Positions 25,341 through 38,841 of a stretch of DNA of 64,000 bases are shown in pieces. Positions within the stretch are counted from its first letter, which is position 1. Each line of letters opens with the position of its first letter. The translations under genes and the position numbers were made by a program. Origin of the DNA: Onchocerca volvulus. Taxonomy: Eukaryota; Nematoda; Chromadorea; Rhabditida; Onchocercidae. The stretch is from positions 62,001 through 126,000 of the forward strand of contig HG738140.1 of the NCBI GenBank assembly GCA_000499405.2, given 5' to 3'. The notes beneath the pieces are model-generated. The model saw only the letters and a program-made list of their open reading frames with translations, searched no databases and was not told the DNA's origin.

Positions 25341-27994
25341 ATGTCGAATTTCTTGAAAATGTTTCGTTCGAAGAAGACAACGGAAAAGGAGAATTTCAAT
25401 ACAGTACACGATGAAGTTAGTATCATTCTCGATAACTCCTGATCTTTTTTCGTGTCGTTGATCACATTTAAATGATAGGATAAATTAATTTTCTCTGTTA
25501 TCCGCAAAATTGTAGAAGAGGAACTAATAGCAGGATCTTAAATACTAGGCAACTTCTACTGGAATACCATCTTGGCTTCGACTTTTTAATTTTTGCCAAT
25601 TGGGGAAGCCTGAGATGGACATAGATTTGAGATGATTTCAGGAGAAGATAAAACATCGAAACAAAGAGACTTATGGTAGTGGATCGTCAAGACGTGATAA
25701 GCGTATTTCTCGAATTCGAAGTATCGATGACTCTTTACTAAAACCCACAGCTGCTTATCATACTGTCACCCAGCCGAGGCAGTACAAAGCTTCACGGTCA
25801 TGTGTTGGCCGAGACGAATATGATGAATACGACAAATTCCGTCATTCAATCGATTTCCACAATAGGGTCAGTTTTTTGATCAAAATTATTTATATACTTA
25901 TGATCATCATAAATACTGCTGCCACCCTTTAAATTTTAAAAGGTGTTAATTGACCCATAAACATATTATACAAATCTTTTCTTTTTTTTTTTTTGTACAT
26001 CCCCTATTTGATTTCATTATTTGTCATATAGTCGTGTTTGTGTTTGCCTCTATGTTTTATAATAAAAAGTATAAAACATTGTATTTTTATCTTATATATT
26101 TATTATCAGTTTCCGATATTATCAATATGTAAAAAAAGTGTAATATAAAAAATCATCATCAATCATTAGATGGTTGGTACTAAAGATCACAAGATAAAGT
26201 TCTCCCTTCACAAATTTCAGAATCTTTTTCTCAATAGTTTCCGGTTTAGTAGGTTAGAGGAAAATGATAAATTCTAAGACGGAAGTGTCGTTGTTGCTGC
26301 AATAACCAGCTGCACCAATACCTCAAACCCAAGCATGATAATTACTGTTTATGTTTTAGTGATTGGTCTTAATTTGAATTACTGGACTACACTTATATCT
26401 GGTTGTTCATTGTTCGTCTAATCATTTCTTATTACTTTTATACATCACTTGTTGTAGAGTAGTATGAGATGTGGGAAGCGGTCACATGTTGAGAATGATC
26501 GATTTCATGATCGGCTTTCAATGTTTACCAAGAACAACTACGACTCGGAAATTTTGGATTCTGATGATTCATATGACTCACAAAATGGTAGCGGTACAAA
26601 CAATAACGATACTGTTCAGGTACATTCTTGATTTTTGGTAATGATATGATATTTTGCAATAATAATTCATCTAAAATAGAAGATGAAACTCATAAATCAT
26701 GTGGAGAACAACTTATAGTTCTATTTTTGGAAAAAAAATTTTAGTTTTTTTTGAGTGTAACGGAGCAATTTCCAGGTTCTAGAGACGAAATTAGATGCTC
26801 TTCTTTATCGCCTTCGTCGAGAGGAAGAGCGCAAAAATTCATATAAACAGAAGTTAATGTCCGAACGTATAGTGCGGCAGCATGTTGAAAGCAAATTCGT
26901 TGAAGATATTCAGCGATTAACTCAAATGGTAGAAATGCTTAAAAATGAGCAAAAATCATATCGAAATAGAATTAGTGTTTTGGAAAAGGTAAGCTACGGA
27001 TGTCATTTGCTGTTCTTTATAAATAATGATCATTTGGACTATCAAAGATATGCTATCCAGAATAATCGAGAATCTAAGCATATCACTTTCTGATATCGCT
27101 CAACATCTGTTCTAAATATGCATGTCCTTTCTTGTTTAATTTTATGGTTGTTTTTCAGCAGCTAAAACAAGCCGGTCCAAAACTTATGACTGACAGCTTT
27201 AAAGGACCATCGCTTTTTTGTTCACCACCGTCGACATCAAATGGTCAGTCTTCGGTTCTTACAATGACTGAACTGGCTTGCTCTGCAACTTCCGGTTCTA
27301 CCGTCCCATTGCCGTCTACATTACACTGCAATACAATTAATGAAGGAAGTGTTGACGAAGTGAGGAATTTTCGTATCAATGAGGTATGATAATTTTCTAT
27401 CCAAATTTTTAAATTCTTAAAGAAAATAGAGAAATTTCCATTAAGGTTTTTTTTGCTACCAAAATGAAAAATTTTTTCTAACATCTTAAATTTCTGGTAA
27501 AAACGAGCGGTTTAACTTTTTTTGCTTTTCATTTTAGATTGATTAACTCTTGTTAGTTGGATTATTTTTCAGAATGAAAATAGTATATCAATATTGACAA
27601 ATAGAAAATAGTATATCAAGATGAAGAATAGAATGAAGTTGGATGATAAAGCCACTTTTATCTATTCTGTTATAGTTTATTTTTTGTTAAATTCTGATCT
27701 TGATCAATTGCTCAACGTCATATTGATATAAATTTTTGTGTTCTATCTCAATAGGTCACTTCGTCTGTGGAAGCTGAACGACGCACAATATCTGGTAGCT
27801 CCTTCTCAACTCGTGAAAATGAGGGCTCTACAACTTTAGAAGAAACTTTTCGTGCAATTGATCGTGTTACTGCTACTGCAACAACAGCATCACATGGATT
27901 TGGTGATAAAATGGCAACATCGATCATTCGACGATCAAGTAGTGATACGAGACTTGGGCAGCGTGATATAATGCTTAAATCTACAAATATTTAA
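25341..27994 (+). CDS. coiled-coil protein, tandem paralog A (unknown function)
   Basis: Six exons: 25341-25415, 25642-25866, 26458-26619, 26776-26988, 27159-27383, 27755-27994, every junction in phase 0, giving 379 residues. The N-terminus is short and basic (MSNFLKMFRSKK). Next come a Ser/Arg-rich segment with AAYHTVTQPRQY (about residues 62-73), an acidic Ser/Asp stretch (SEILDSDDSYDSQ), a 71-residue coiled coil coded by exon 4 (155-225, LDALLYRLRREEERKNSYKQ), and a Ser/Thr-rich tail. There is no signal peptide or membrane segment. I do not recognise the family; the architecture suggests a cytoplasmic scaffold. The next gene downstream is a clear paralog, with the same exon-4 length and the AAYHT motif. 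Confidence 0.8.
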
Positions 27995-28373
27995 GTAGTG
28001 ATCTGATAAATTTAACAGAATATAATCGATACTATTGCTGATGATTCTGGATTTGAAAGAAGAACGCGTTTCAGGGGATCAAAAATAGTTTAGAACTGAT
28101 CGAAAAGATATAGCATTACGTTGAATGATTAAAGTGCTACTCTGGTGAACCAAAATTTTATGATTTTCTTTGTCTAACGATAACTTTTAATTTTCTTATT
28201 TGGCACTTTATGGAATGGATGTACCATGCACCTCTTTATATTTTTTATTGTTTTTAGCCGAATTTTAGTAATTCTTTAATTTGTTAACATTGATATATTG
28301 TTCTTGTCTCCCATGTTTAATGAATTCGCTGGGATTCTGTTGGGATAATTCTTCTCAGTGTAAGAATCATTCT

Positions 28374-28414
<41 letters not shown>

Positions 28415-29663
28415 AAGTATAATAATTTTTTTTTATCATCATATTCACTGGGGCAGCTTATCTCTCAAGCTTCAACATTTCTGATTATCCTAAATTAAAT
28501 CTTTTTTTGATCTAAAAGTTCTATCCACGTATAATCCATAATGTATACGTTGACTTAGATTATAGAGAATTTTATGTGATATTAAATTTTACAATGTTTG
28601 AAGTTTGGAAATTTTACGATGCAATTCGGGTATCACTTTAGGCAAAAGAAGTTATTCCAGAGTTAGGGACTGCATTATTGCTAATTCTAAGATGAAAATG
28701 AAACATTGCTAATTTCCATTTTCTTAATAAATGGTAATTAGCAGCATTTTTTTTTTTTTTTTGAAAGTTTCAGTTTAATTTAAAATTTAAATTTTATTCG
28801 ATTTGAACATCATTGTCATGAGCAGATTCTAGTGCCCAATTTTTGTTTTCTGATCAGTGAGTGTTAACTGAGCAGTCTTCCAGAATATTTCTGATGATTT
28901 AATCAACAGAGATGTCGTCTAATTCATCTTGGAATTTTCTACTGGAGGTTTTCGACCTTTGCTCTTTCATTGTGTTAAAACAGTAATTATTCGCACTGAT
29001 GGAGAGAAATATCGGTGGATAATGTAGAGGAGTTGGTCATAGAGAATATTCCTTCTTTCCCTCCAAACGATTTAATGTCGCCTAGGTCACAAAGTCGCAA
29101 AGGAGTCTTCTCCCTCTTCCTTTTCTCAAGTATCAAAGGATCGGCCGCTCTTTTCCATTCTTTTTATGCCTGCTCTCGTTGGTCAATTATTCACATTTAT
29201 TTTCTGGTTCCCGTCCTGGAAATTTCAATCTCTGCATTTTATGCTATTCTTCTTTTCCTACCTTTTTTTTTTCTTAGTTAAGTTTGAATTTTAACTGTTG
29301 CAATATTCCATTTTTATCATAAAAGTTGCATGCCATCGTGGATTTTTATCTGTCGGATTGCGAATTCGTTTAGGGAGGCTGACTTTTAAGTGTAGACATA
29401 TCTAATCCTGCTCAATCTTTTGATTGAATTATGTAGTTGCCTGTTTCGAAATAACTTTTTCGAACTTTTGAAATAAATTAGTATGTTTTCTTCCCTCATT
29501 ATGGAGTGGATTCATGCGGAATAATTGGCTGACTCGTGTTATTTAAGCAACCTTAGATGTTTCCCTCCTGTGTCATCAGAATTCCATCTCAGTTTTTATT
29601 TTCACTTGTATGTTCCGGAAAATGATCATCTGACCCATTCACTGCGTATATTTTAGAGGTGAA
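27995..29663. other. spacer between the tandem paralogs
   Basis: Contains A35 at 28378-28412 and a T-run near 28750. An AATAAA occurs near 28725, too far from the stop to assign with confidence. The open frame at 29015-29281 has no supporting context. TTTTAG ends at 29656, seven bases before the next ATG, and may be a trans-splice acceptor. Confidence 0.5.
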
Positions 29664-31704
29664 ATGATCAAAAATTGGTTGAAATGGCGAAAAGCGAAGA
29701 AATTAGTAACGGTACGTCGTTTTCTCTCCATTTCTTTCTGTCCATTCAACTTCTCCGTCAAACATTCTATTTACAAATTAATCTTTTTCTGTTTGAAAAA
29801 AATATCGAATGTAAAAAAGTATTAAAGATTTGTTAAGTGACTGAGTGTGAAATATTCAGGACGATGAAACTTATGCAGTCTCCCGAAAGGATCTTCAGCA
29901 TGATTCTCAATTCATCGCCACAGCAGCTTACCATACAGCTACTCGACCGAGTGTAGCACATCGTGGTCCACTCTCATGTCCCGGTGATCTAAACGTTAAT
30001 CAATATGATGCCTACGGTGCTGTTCTGAATCGTTCCTTATATTCGGATATAATTATTCCCTGTGAAATGGTCCGTAATGGTTTCATATCCCGTAAAGTCC
30101 GTCATTATTTAAGCCATGTTATATCTATTTTTTAACTTTGTATTTTTTGAATTATCCATCTTATCTCTCATCTTGAAGACTTATTTTTGGAACTCAGTTT
30201 AATCGGAACTAAATTCAGTCCTCTTAATGCTTCTCGGTCAAAAAAATTAAATAAACTATTTCTTTCTTAATCGTAGGTTCATCGACGTCATCGACAGCAA
30301 CATCGTTTTCGGCGTGTTAATGCATCCACATCAGAGTACGGCAGTGGTGATCCATCATCACTAACTTTGCATAGTAAATGTAATCGTAATTTGAACGATT
30401 CAGCTTCAGATTCTTGGACTGTAGAATATGAACAGACACAACATATTAGGGTTAGTTTAGAGCATTATATAAGTATTCTCTTTTTCTTTAGTGGGTTTCT
30501 TTTTTCCTATAGTTAGTCAATAAGCAAAAGGAGCAAAATGATTTGTTAACTTTTTTCTTCCAAGAATATTAGTTCTTGCCCCTTTGTGAGTCTCTGAAAA
30601 CTTCCAGGAGTTGGAATATAAAGTTCGGGAACAGAGAAAGAAGCTCAAGGACTACAAAGGGAGATTACGAGCTGAAAGAGATTTAAGAATTGTTAATGAA
30701 AGGAATATGATGGAAGAAGTGGAAAAATATAAACGTGAATTAAAGAAGGAGCAACAAGAAAGAAAAGTAACTGAAGAACGATATATCGATGTCATCGCTT
30801 ATATGAAAACCAAACTATCGGTAGCGTTTTGACTTATTATCTTTTGATTCCCCATTTTTAAAATTTCATTTCTGATCCACCTTTACTGCATAAGGGAATT
30901 TGGATACAGTAGTCAAACAAGGCATAGCTTGTCGCCTGAGATAAAGCTGAAATTGAGTGATTTAAGAATTCGTGGCATTAACCTGTCTTAATGATTTTGT
31001 CAGCAAACGGTCATACCATCTCAAATGATTGCGCTAATCTAATGGTCGATCAGTCCTTCAGTCTGTTATAAAAAAATAATAAAACTACTTCGAAATCGTT
31101 CATTTTAAATGACTTTCCACAATTGAACTTAAGAAGGAGGAGAAAAGATCAAAAATTAGTGAAGCAGAAGGAAGTGAAATTCATCAGTAAGATGAATTTT
31201 AAATAATTTGAACTTTACTGTCAAAATTCACTCAATTTCAGTAATCTCAGCTACTAAATACAATTTTCTTTGAAGCTTTTGGAACAGCATCAACCGATGG
31301 GACAGCAATGTCTGCCGCCATCACTATCATTTCTCGGTGATTCAACCATCAATCTGCAAAATGGTGTATCACAGCTCGGAGGTGCCGATGAATTACGATA
31401 TTCTTTGAGCGTGAATGCTTCATCGTCAATTTTGCCAAGAACCGATTTCGAACAGGAATTAGATGAAACGAAGAATTTCCGAGCTGAAGAGCTATGGGGT
31501 GATTTGGAAACTGCTCGAAATAGTAAAAATACAACGACAGACACAGAGCTATCTGATCGAATTTGCCAGTCGATAACACTACTAAAAGAAAACGACTCTG
31601 ATAACGATGATAATGGTTATGTGACCACTTTTGAGTATCCTGCGAAAACTACACAAAAAAACGAAGATATCCAAACTGATGATCTACTACGTATCTCATT
31701 ATGA
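29664..31704 (+). CDS. coiled-coil protein, tandem paralog B (unknown function)
   Basis: Five exons: 29664-29711, 29860-30069, 30277-30450, 30608-30820, 31276-31704, all junctions in phase 0, giving 357 residues. The start at 29664 is chosen because MIKNWLKWRKAKK aligns with MSNFLKMFRSKK of paralog A; a later ATG at 29683 is out of this frame. Shared features in order are the basic start, AAYHTATRP (exon 2), a Ser/Asp-rich segment, a 71-residue coiled coil in exon 4 (145-215, KLKDYKGRLRAERDLRIVNE), and a tail in which DETKNFRAEE matches DEVRNFRINE of A. One tail intron of A is absent here. AATAAA at 32051-32056 is a candidate poly(A) signal. Function is unknown. Confidence 0.8.
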
Positions 31705-34700
31705 ATCCTGATGCAGTTCCAGATCCTACTATTCTTAAAATCATATTATTTGATTTATGTCAGGCTAATTTTAATTATTTGTTGCAATTAAGCTGATGTT
31801 TTTATCAGTTATCTCTTCATATTATAGTAAGAACACTATTTCAAATGATGACAATGTGATCATTTTTGCTTCGCTTTCCGTCAGACATTTTAGTCAGTGC
31901 TAAGTAATAACTGCTCTTGTTTGCTTTTGTCTAATAGATAGTAGTTGATTTATTTCAGAATGTTTTTCATTTGCCTCATAACATTTGTTTCTGATATCGA
32001 TTTTTACTGTGATAAAACTGTTGATAAAACTGTAAATAACTATTCTTATGAATAAACAATTGATTAGCAATATTTTAGTAATCAGTTTTACCGAGTTGAA
32101 ATCATAAGTCGCTTTTGAATACCATCGTTGCCGCCATCATTCTCGTTACTCAGTAAAGATTCGTAGGTCGAATAAATCAATAACAAATTTGTAGCTCATC
32201 TGCCCATAATTTCCGGAATAAACCTCCGGAAATCAATATTTTCCTGGGATTATTTTGATTTGAAGCTTTCGTGATTAGTTTGAGAGAGAAGACTGGTGTT
32301 CAGGAAATTATTTAAATTTCAGTTTCTAATTAGCAATTATTTCATAAGCATCAAAAGCAAATTTTTTTGCCCAGAGGGTATCGATTAATTAGCGGTCAAT
32401 AACATCTGACAGTGCATGAAAAGGTCACCATGAGTGACACATTTTTAGCAGTGCAGAGCATATCTTTATCGAAATGTATTAAGGAAAATAAATACATGTA
32501 CTAAATCGAAGTGGATGAAACTTATCAGTGTGACCGATTTATTGCTACTGCCACCGAGTCCCGCTTCCTGGTTGCGGTCCATTCATGATTTGTTTGTATC
32601 GGATCCATAGCTTTCTTTTACTTATACCGTCCAGAGCAGAAGCTATTTAATGTATTTCTAGTTTTGACGATTAGCTAATATTTATTATCGATAACTAATG
32701 GCCGTATTGGCTATTCGTCATCGATACTAAATATTGTTAATCGTCATGTTACTGTATGAAAGATTGCTTAACTTAACATCTTAGTTGTATTAATGTTGAG
32801 TTGTGACGAAAGGATGAATGATCTTCATTTTGTGACCAAATAATCGTCCCAAACTCATCCCGGATGTCTCCTTTTCGATTTTTTCCAGCATTCTTTGATC
32901 TGTAAGAGAATCGGATATTATTAGACAATGTAATGCAACAAAGGGCAACAATCTTAAGAGAAAAGCGATTTTCTATGGACGATAATATGCTAATTTATGC
33001 GTTAGTCTTTGAGCAATTACTTATAAACTACCGTATTTCGTAGTTTATTCACCATCTGCGGTGGCAATTACCGTGGTAGCAACTGTCGCAGGTGGTGAAT
33101 AAACTACATAATCTATCCAGTCGAAATCGAACTCTCGATGCTTTTGAAATGTCGAGAGAGAAAGGTGCAATTTGTTGAATTCAAAAATGAAATGCCTTTT
33201 AAAATAGTCTTTAATAACTTCGTGCAAACCATCCATCTCCATATTAGTTTCTAATAATTTGATATATGTTGAAGGCAAGATAATGCATGGTAAGAATAAT
33301 AATGAATCAAAGTTTGGAACGATTTCTGAGAAATTGTACTAATTGCCATATGAAGGACAAAAAAAAAGGGATGAAACAATGCGGAATCAGTGACATTCAA
33401 AACTAATTGAAAAATTTTCCCGGAAGTGGATCCAGGAGAAATTGAGGACGAAGAAAACTCAAGAATTCATCATCAAAGTTCGAAGAAATCAGCGCAAAAA
33501 TTGTTCTTGTTCGAATAATTCATCGCTTTGCGAATCAGAAATGCTTTCCTCAAGCTATAGCTGCATGAAATGCTACCAAATGACGAATTTTCATCCTGAA
33601 GATTCCAATCTTCTTTCGGTTGCGAATGTCGGAAAAATCCAAAGATAAGATTATTGCAAACAAGGAGTGTTAAAGGTCAAGAAGCGCAAGATAGTTTCAA
33701 AGGGACCAACAAAGGATAAATATGTTTGTCACCAAAATGCTCCAATTAACAGACAAACAAAGCGAGGATGACTAGACATGAGCTGACACGTTGGAATTCA
33801 GGAAAGAGAAGGAACCCCGAAAGGATTTAAAAGGTTCAAATTTTGGAGCAGAGTTCAAATTCGACACAAGTCGACTCGACCATGGCAATAGCTGGAGTTC
33901 GAAGCAACACAGCGACAACAAATCACCAGGAGCAGGACTTTTCTCTACGAGCAACCAAGGAAAAAATGCCCAGTGATGAATTTACTTGAATATTCTTTGA
34001 TAATTGAAATGAAGATGCACATCTCCGTATATCAATAAATTCTTCCTTCAAATAGAAATCGTCTCTTTCAGAGAATTACTTTCACGACATGTCCTTTGTT
34101 GGCATTGGAATGTGACATTAACAAACAGCTCGAATACCGCGGAGGATAATTCTTGAAGACACGAAGTAGAATAAGGAATCTCTTCAGCTGGTATCAGCAG
34201 ATAGCTTAGAATGTTTGAACTGATGAGGGTTCTAATCGGAGATCATGTCATCATGTGCCTATTCGTTGACAATCTACATGACTATTTCATAGATTGTCTC
34301 CTTCATGAAACATCATATTTTAAAACTGTCCATATCATTTTCTAACTCCACTTTCTCATCGAGCGGAACAAATAGCTTGGATTCGAAGGAAACGTTACAA
34401 GTTTCATCTCAGCCTTCAGTTGCTCGCTTTTTCTAAAACTTGAGCCGTTTGATGGCACAGATTAGTAATGTTCTCCGGATTAACGTCACGGATATTACAT
34501 TACATGATTTGATGTAATGCGTGATTATAGCACAAGAATTCATAATTTTCCTTATTTAAACTCAGTTATCTATGGAATTTCGGCCAGTTGCCATTTCAGT
34601 TTTCCACACATTGATGTCAGTATTGAAACTTGCACTGATCTGCATCCTTAGTTTTCCTTTTAATTCACCCGATGGCCTCTGACCGAATTGCGTATTGAAA

Positions 34701-35078
34701 TTCAACATGTGCAATCCCTTCATGTCACATCTCCCCCCTTCAAAGCCAATCTTATTGTGCAACAACTTAAATAACAGACTTTGTCGTAAAATTGCCACTG
34801 CTGGTTTTGTGCTGTTATCATTCTTCTGATTGGATTTTCAAAATTTTCAAATTTAAACTTATTTCTGCTGATGTTGGCGTGCCTGATAGGCGCAGGGAGG
34901 TACTTTAAGTTTGAGTTATTAAGCAGCTTTTTTAATTATGTTTAAATCCTTTATTATTTATTTCATTGCAGTTTAACAAGAGCATTGTCCATATAGACTG
35001 AGCCTTATCAGTTTGAGTTGCATGTAATCAATCTCCTGTTGTTTTTTCCAGGTTATTATTGCCAATAAAAAGATCGAA
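31705..35078. other. intergenic with hairpin; no gene supported
   Basis: Holds the candidate poly(A) signal of paralog B (32051-32056) and the hairpin at 33040-33107. Open frames at 33442-33648, 33791-33976 (plus) and 34562-34798 (minus) have no recognised domain. The 33.4-34.8 kb segment could be an eroded mobile element, but no diagnostic motif was seen. TTTTTTCCAG ends at 35051, 27 bases before the TRAIP ATG, a candidate trans-splice acceptor. Confidence 0.5.
33040..33107 (+). repeat. inverted repeat, 21-bp arms; miRNA-precursor-like hairpin
   Basis: GTAGTTTATTCACCATCTGCG (33040-33060, one base over 20 if counted whole) pairs along its full length with 33087-33107. Read as plus-strand RNA, 20 of 21 pairs are Watson-Crick and one is U-G. 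The terminal loop is 26 bases, giving a hairpin of about 68 nt. A third partial copy, AAACTAC at 33025-33031, could pair with 33040-33046 instead. The size fits a pre-miRNA, but I recognise no known mature miRNA. Confidence 0.6.
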
Positions 35079-38000
35079 ATGATTCCACGACTACAATGTC
35101 TCATTTGTTTGGATTCGCTTGCTTTGAATGAAAGCGCTGCTATACGCTGTGGCCATACATTCCATCTACACTGTATCTTACAATGGCTTGAGGTAAAGCT
35201 TCATTTTAAATTTCACTTCTGTATTTAGTCTTACTTTTTCCAATTTGTGATTTGAAGGACTTAGATTGATATTGTTTGGTTTATGATGTATGCTTCCCAA
35301 GGCATTACGAACTAATGCTTATCTGCGATGATGGCTCATCTTTCGATATATACATCTGTTTCTCATTTCTTGATAATATCTGTTCCATTAGCAATGGCAT
35401 TTAATGAAATGCTACCCATTAAGGCAGATAGAGTAATAGATAAGACTATCGTAGACACATTTTTAGAAGTCTTAAACAAATCGAAAAGGATTACCTATTT
35501 CGATTAGTTGACATGATCTTGCGATCCCCTTACTAATATTTAGACAGGCGAATGGTTTAGCAGTGAAAGTCGTGGAATTCGTTGGTGTCTCGTGAACAAA
35601 TGATCATAGAGGACAGTACTTATTGAAGATGTTGTGTTTGGTGACTTATGAAACTCTTCTTTTCTTTTCATCCATCTCAAAGAACAATCATTTCTAAATT
35701 ATTGCAGAACTGTAAAACATGTCCGGTTTGTCGAAAGAGGACTACTGCAAAGGATCTCATCCGACAGCTATTTTTTCAAATGGAAGGGAATGAAAACTTC
35801 AGTTCTGACAGCACTGATCTATTCAAAATGCATAATGAAGTTTCCTATTTGTTCGCTTTTTACCAAATTGCAAAAGCCATTTTTAAAAAATATAGTTTTT
35901 GCAGAAAAATAAAGCATAATTAATATATGTCTCATCTGCTTCGATGTGATGGTTTTGTTGTGCTTTATCTTTTTGGTTACATTTGTATTTCATGTTGATA
36001 ATTTAATTATATAAAAATAATATGTCGTATGATGTATCGTTTGATGTTTTTTTTTTTTTTTTTTTTTTGCGAGTGCAATATTTCCAGCTCCAAAATGCTT
36101 TGGATAATCTCAAGAAGGAAAAGCAAGCTGCCGCTAAAGCAAAGGATGAAGCCAGTGGTTTTTTGGCTGCGAATCTTTCATTGGTATTATTGATTATATA
36201 AAAAACTAGCGTTTATTGAGCTGCAACAGCTCTTATGTTATTTATATTTTAAGCTTCAGAAGAAGTATTGTTTAAGTTGGTTTTGTTTCTTTCATATCTT
36301 TATTCTTTTTCTTCTCTTGAAAAAAAAAGAAACCTTAAATAGAATGGTTTCAATAAATCAACTTATGGTAAGCAAAAACTATAAGTTTATGAAAAAATTG
36401 ACTTGAGCAAATTTTCATATGGAAATTTTAAATTTAGAAGGAAAAGGTAACAAATTTGGAATTGATTTCTCGACGTAATGTGCAACAAATCAAACATCTG
36501 GAAGGTATGCTTACCCAGCAACTGAATATGGAGAAAGAGCTGGAGAAATGCAAGAAACGGCTACAAGCTGCTGAATTGTGAGTTCCTCTATTCTGTTGCT
36601 TTAATATATTATTCGAAATTTAAAATATTTTTGAATATACCACCTAATATATTGGTAGGACTTTTTAGTCTTCATTCTAGCTCTTTGATATATGATTGCA
36701 CTATTTTGCTCTTAGTACAAATAGATCTCTTCGAAGAAGTGCTCAAGCTTCACCATTTTTCTTCTTGAGAAACTGATTTTAAAAAGTAAATTCATCTTCA
36801 ATAGTTGAATAAAACGTTTTGTACGTATTTGGTGTATGAAATTGCAAGAGTTCATCAAAGTTTACATTTCATCATGTCTTTTGCAGCTATAACTTGCTTA
36901 ATGATATGAAAAATGAACCTGTTTTGGAAATCGATAAATATATCAGTAAAGAAGGATTGGAAATGAAGAAATTCATTACCTTGCTGAGGAGGTAATATAG
37001 CTTCATTTTCGTGTTTTAAAATTGTAAATATGGGAAAATAATAATAAATATATGGAAGCGTTATTGTAATAAAAAAAACAATTTATTTTCTTTCATATTC
37101 TGAAGACCAGAAGATATTCTGTGATTTTGAACCAGACTATGTAGTTAAGCTATTTTCACAAAATCATGGTATCCATATAATTCGAATCATTTTTGAGAAA
37201 ATCGGTTGGACGATTCCTTTCTGTTTTTAACTTATGCAGATTTCATTTTTTTTTTTCCTGAATAGGAACGAATTTGCTGATTATTTTACTCTGTTTTTAT
37301 TTCATATAGATTTCATTTTTTTTTTCCTGAATCGTTACGAATTTGCTGATTATTTTACCGTCAAAAGAAAATCTACACTCCTAAACATTTACACCTTATT
37401 GCGATAGAGCTAACTCATAATTTATTGCAGGGAATTGAAAAAAACCAGAAAAACAGTGGAAAATCAAAAAGAAGAACTTTTAGAGAATGGAAAGAAAATC
37501 AGTGAACTGCAGAAAAAAGTGAGTATATCTGTTCTTCTACTTCTTGCTTCTCCTACTTCGTCCTTCTCTATTTCCTTTTATTATCTGATAATTTTGAAGA
37601 AAGTCATATCAGTTCAAAGTATCGAATTTCTACTATACGCTTATATCCATTTACTCGTAGGCTCTATATGCTTTTCGCAACGTAGTATATTTTTCTCTTT
37701 ATATCAGCCTTCGATTTGCTGTACTTTAACATTATGATTTTCAGTTAAATGAACATAAAAACCTCAATGTAGCATTGAAAAAAGAACTTGCTTCAACTCG
37801 AGCAGATCCTTCACAAACAATCATGAATGGAGCACTTGAAGAAGTTATTGCTTTTAGGTTAATTTGATTTCCAAAGCTTACGATTTGTCATTTCTATCTC
37901 TATCAAGTTCTTCTATGCCTCAGAGAAAGTATCTAGTGAACATTGTTAAGAAGACCGATTTACTAAGAATGTTTGACAAAAAGCATATATTGCTAATTGA

Positions 38001-38841
38001 TTTATTTTTTTGCAGTCCAGGGCAACATTCGTTTTCATCAATTGACTTAGATGACCACAAAATGTTCCCAGCTTCACTTATAGCTTCAGCATATAGAAGT
38101 ACTTCCGGAAATACTGGTTTAGTGGAAAAGGTTCAACGAATGACGCCAGTTGGAAACAAATTGGAAATTTCCATTTCCGAAAATGAAACAGCAAGGTTTG
38201 CAATTTTATGAGAAGATATTGCCATATTTATCAGTGCTGTTCATTCTTTTCAGTTAGTGCTTAGCTGCGTGCCAAAATAACCTCACGCAGACTCATTAAA
38301 AAAGGTTAATGTATATTGATTAGGCTAACAATGATAATGGTTCATCTAGCGCTGAATTATTTCAATCAATTTTCGAAAGAGTTAGAAATTTTTTTCTTTG
38401 CTTCAATGCTTAACGTAGTTGTCTCTTTGAAAGTTTTAGCATTTAACTGCATGATCTTATTGTTTGCCATCTTCAGATTGAGTTTTCCTAATCGATTTTC
38501 ATAATTTAGTAAAATTGAAACTTAAAAAATTTTATTGTACTAATTATTGTTAATAATCATTTAAAATATAAAATAGTTGCGAGAAAGCCTCGAAAGACGA
38601 ATTGCGAGCAAATGCTGAAGACGATATGGAAGAAGTTTTTGTGCCTCCCATTATTCGAAGATGTGCTACTACAACATTGTCTTGTGGAACATTACATAAA
38701 ACGCCTACTACGAAATGTAATAAAATGATGGAAAACAGAGAATCGTTGAAGAAAAGAAGTTTATTTGCTCAATATCATAAAAAAAAAGGAGCTCGATGTT
38801 CACGATACCATGATTTGAATGATACTATTACTATTGATTGA
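35079..38841 (+). CDS. trul-1: TRAIP-type RING E3 ubiquitin ligase
   Basis: Nine exons: 35079-35192, 35708-35839, 36088-36183, 36438-36577, 36887-36991, 37431-37518, 37745-37857, 38016-38195, 38577-38841, giving 410 residues (human TRAIP 469). An N-terminal RING is complete: C7, C10, C24, H26, H29, C32, C43, C46, with CGHTFHLHCILQW and TCPVC, followed by a long coiled coil from about residue 83 to 250. This RING-plus-coiled-coil order at the extreme N-terminus is specific to TRAIP, which ubiquitylates stalled replisomes and the CMG helicase at inter-strand crosslinks and in mitosis. The C-terminus is basic and lacks a clear copy of the vertebrate PIP box. Intron 5 carries a 70-bp tandem duplication. 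AATAAA lies at 39088-39093. The symbol follows the C. elegans ortholog. Confidence 0.9.
37221..37359. repeat. 70-bp tandem duplication in TRAIP intron 5
   Basis: Unit 37221-37290 and unit 37291-37359 share CTGTTTTT, GATTTCATT with a T-run, CCTGAAT and ACGAATTTGCTGATTATTTT. Several substitutions separate the copies, so the duplication is not very recent. Confidence 0.9.

Noticed and set aside
33400..34800. Possible eroded retroelement gag region
   Set aside because: Only scattered short frames; no zinc knuckle, protease or RT motif visible.
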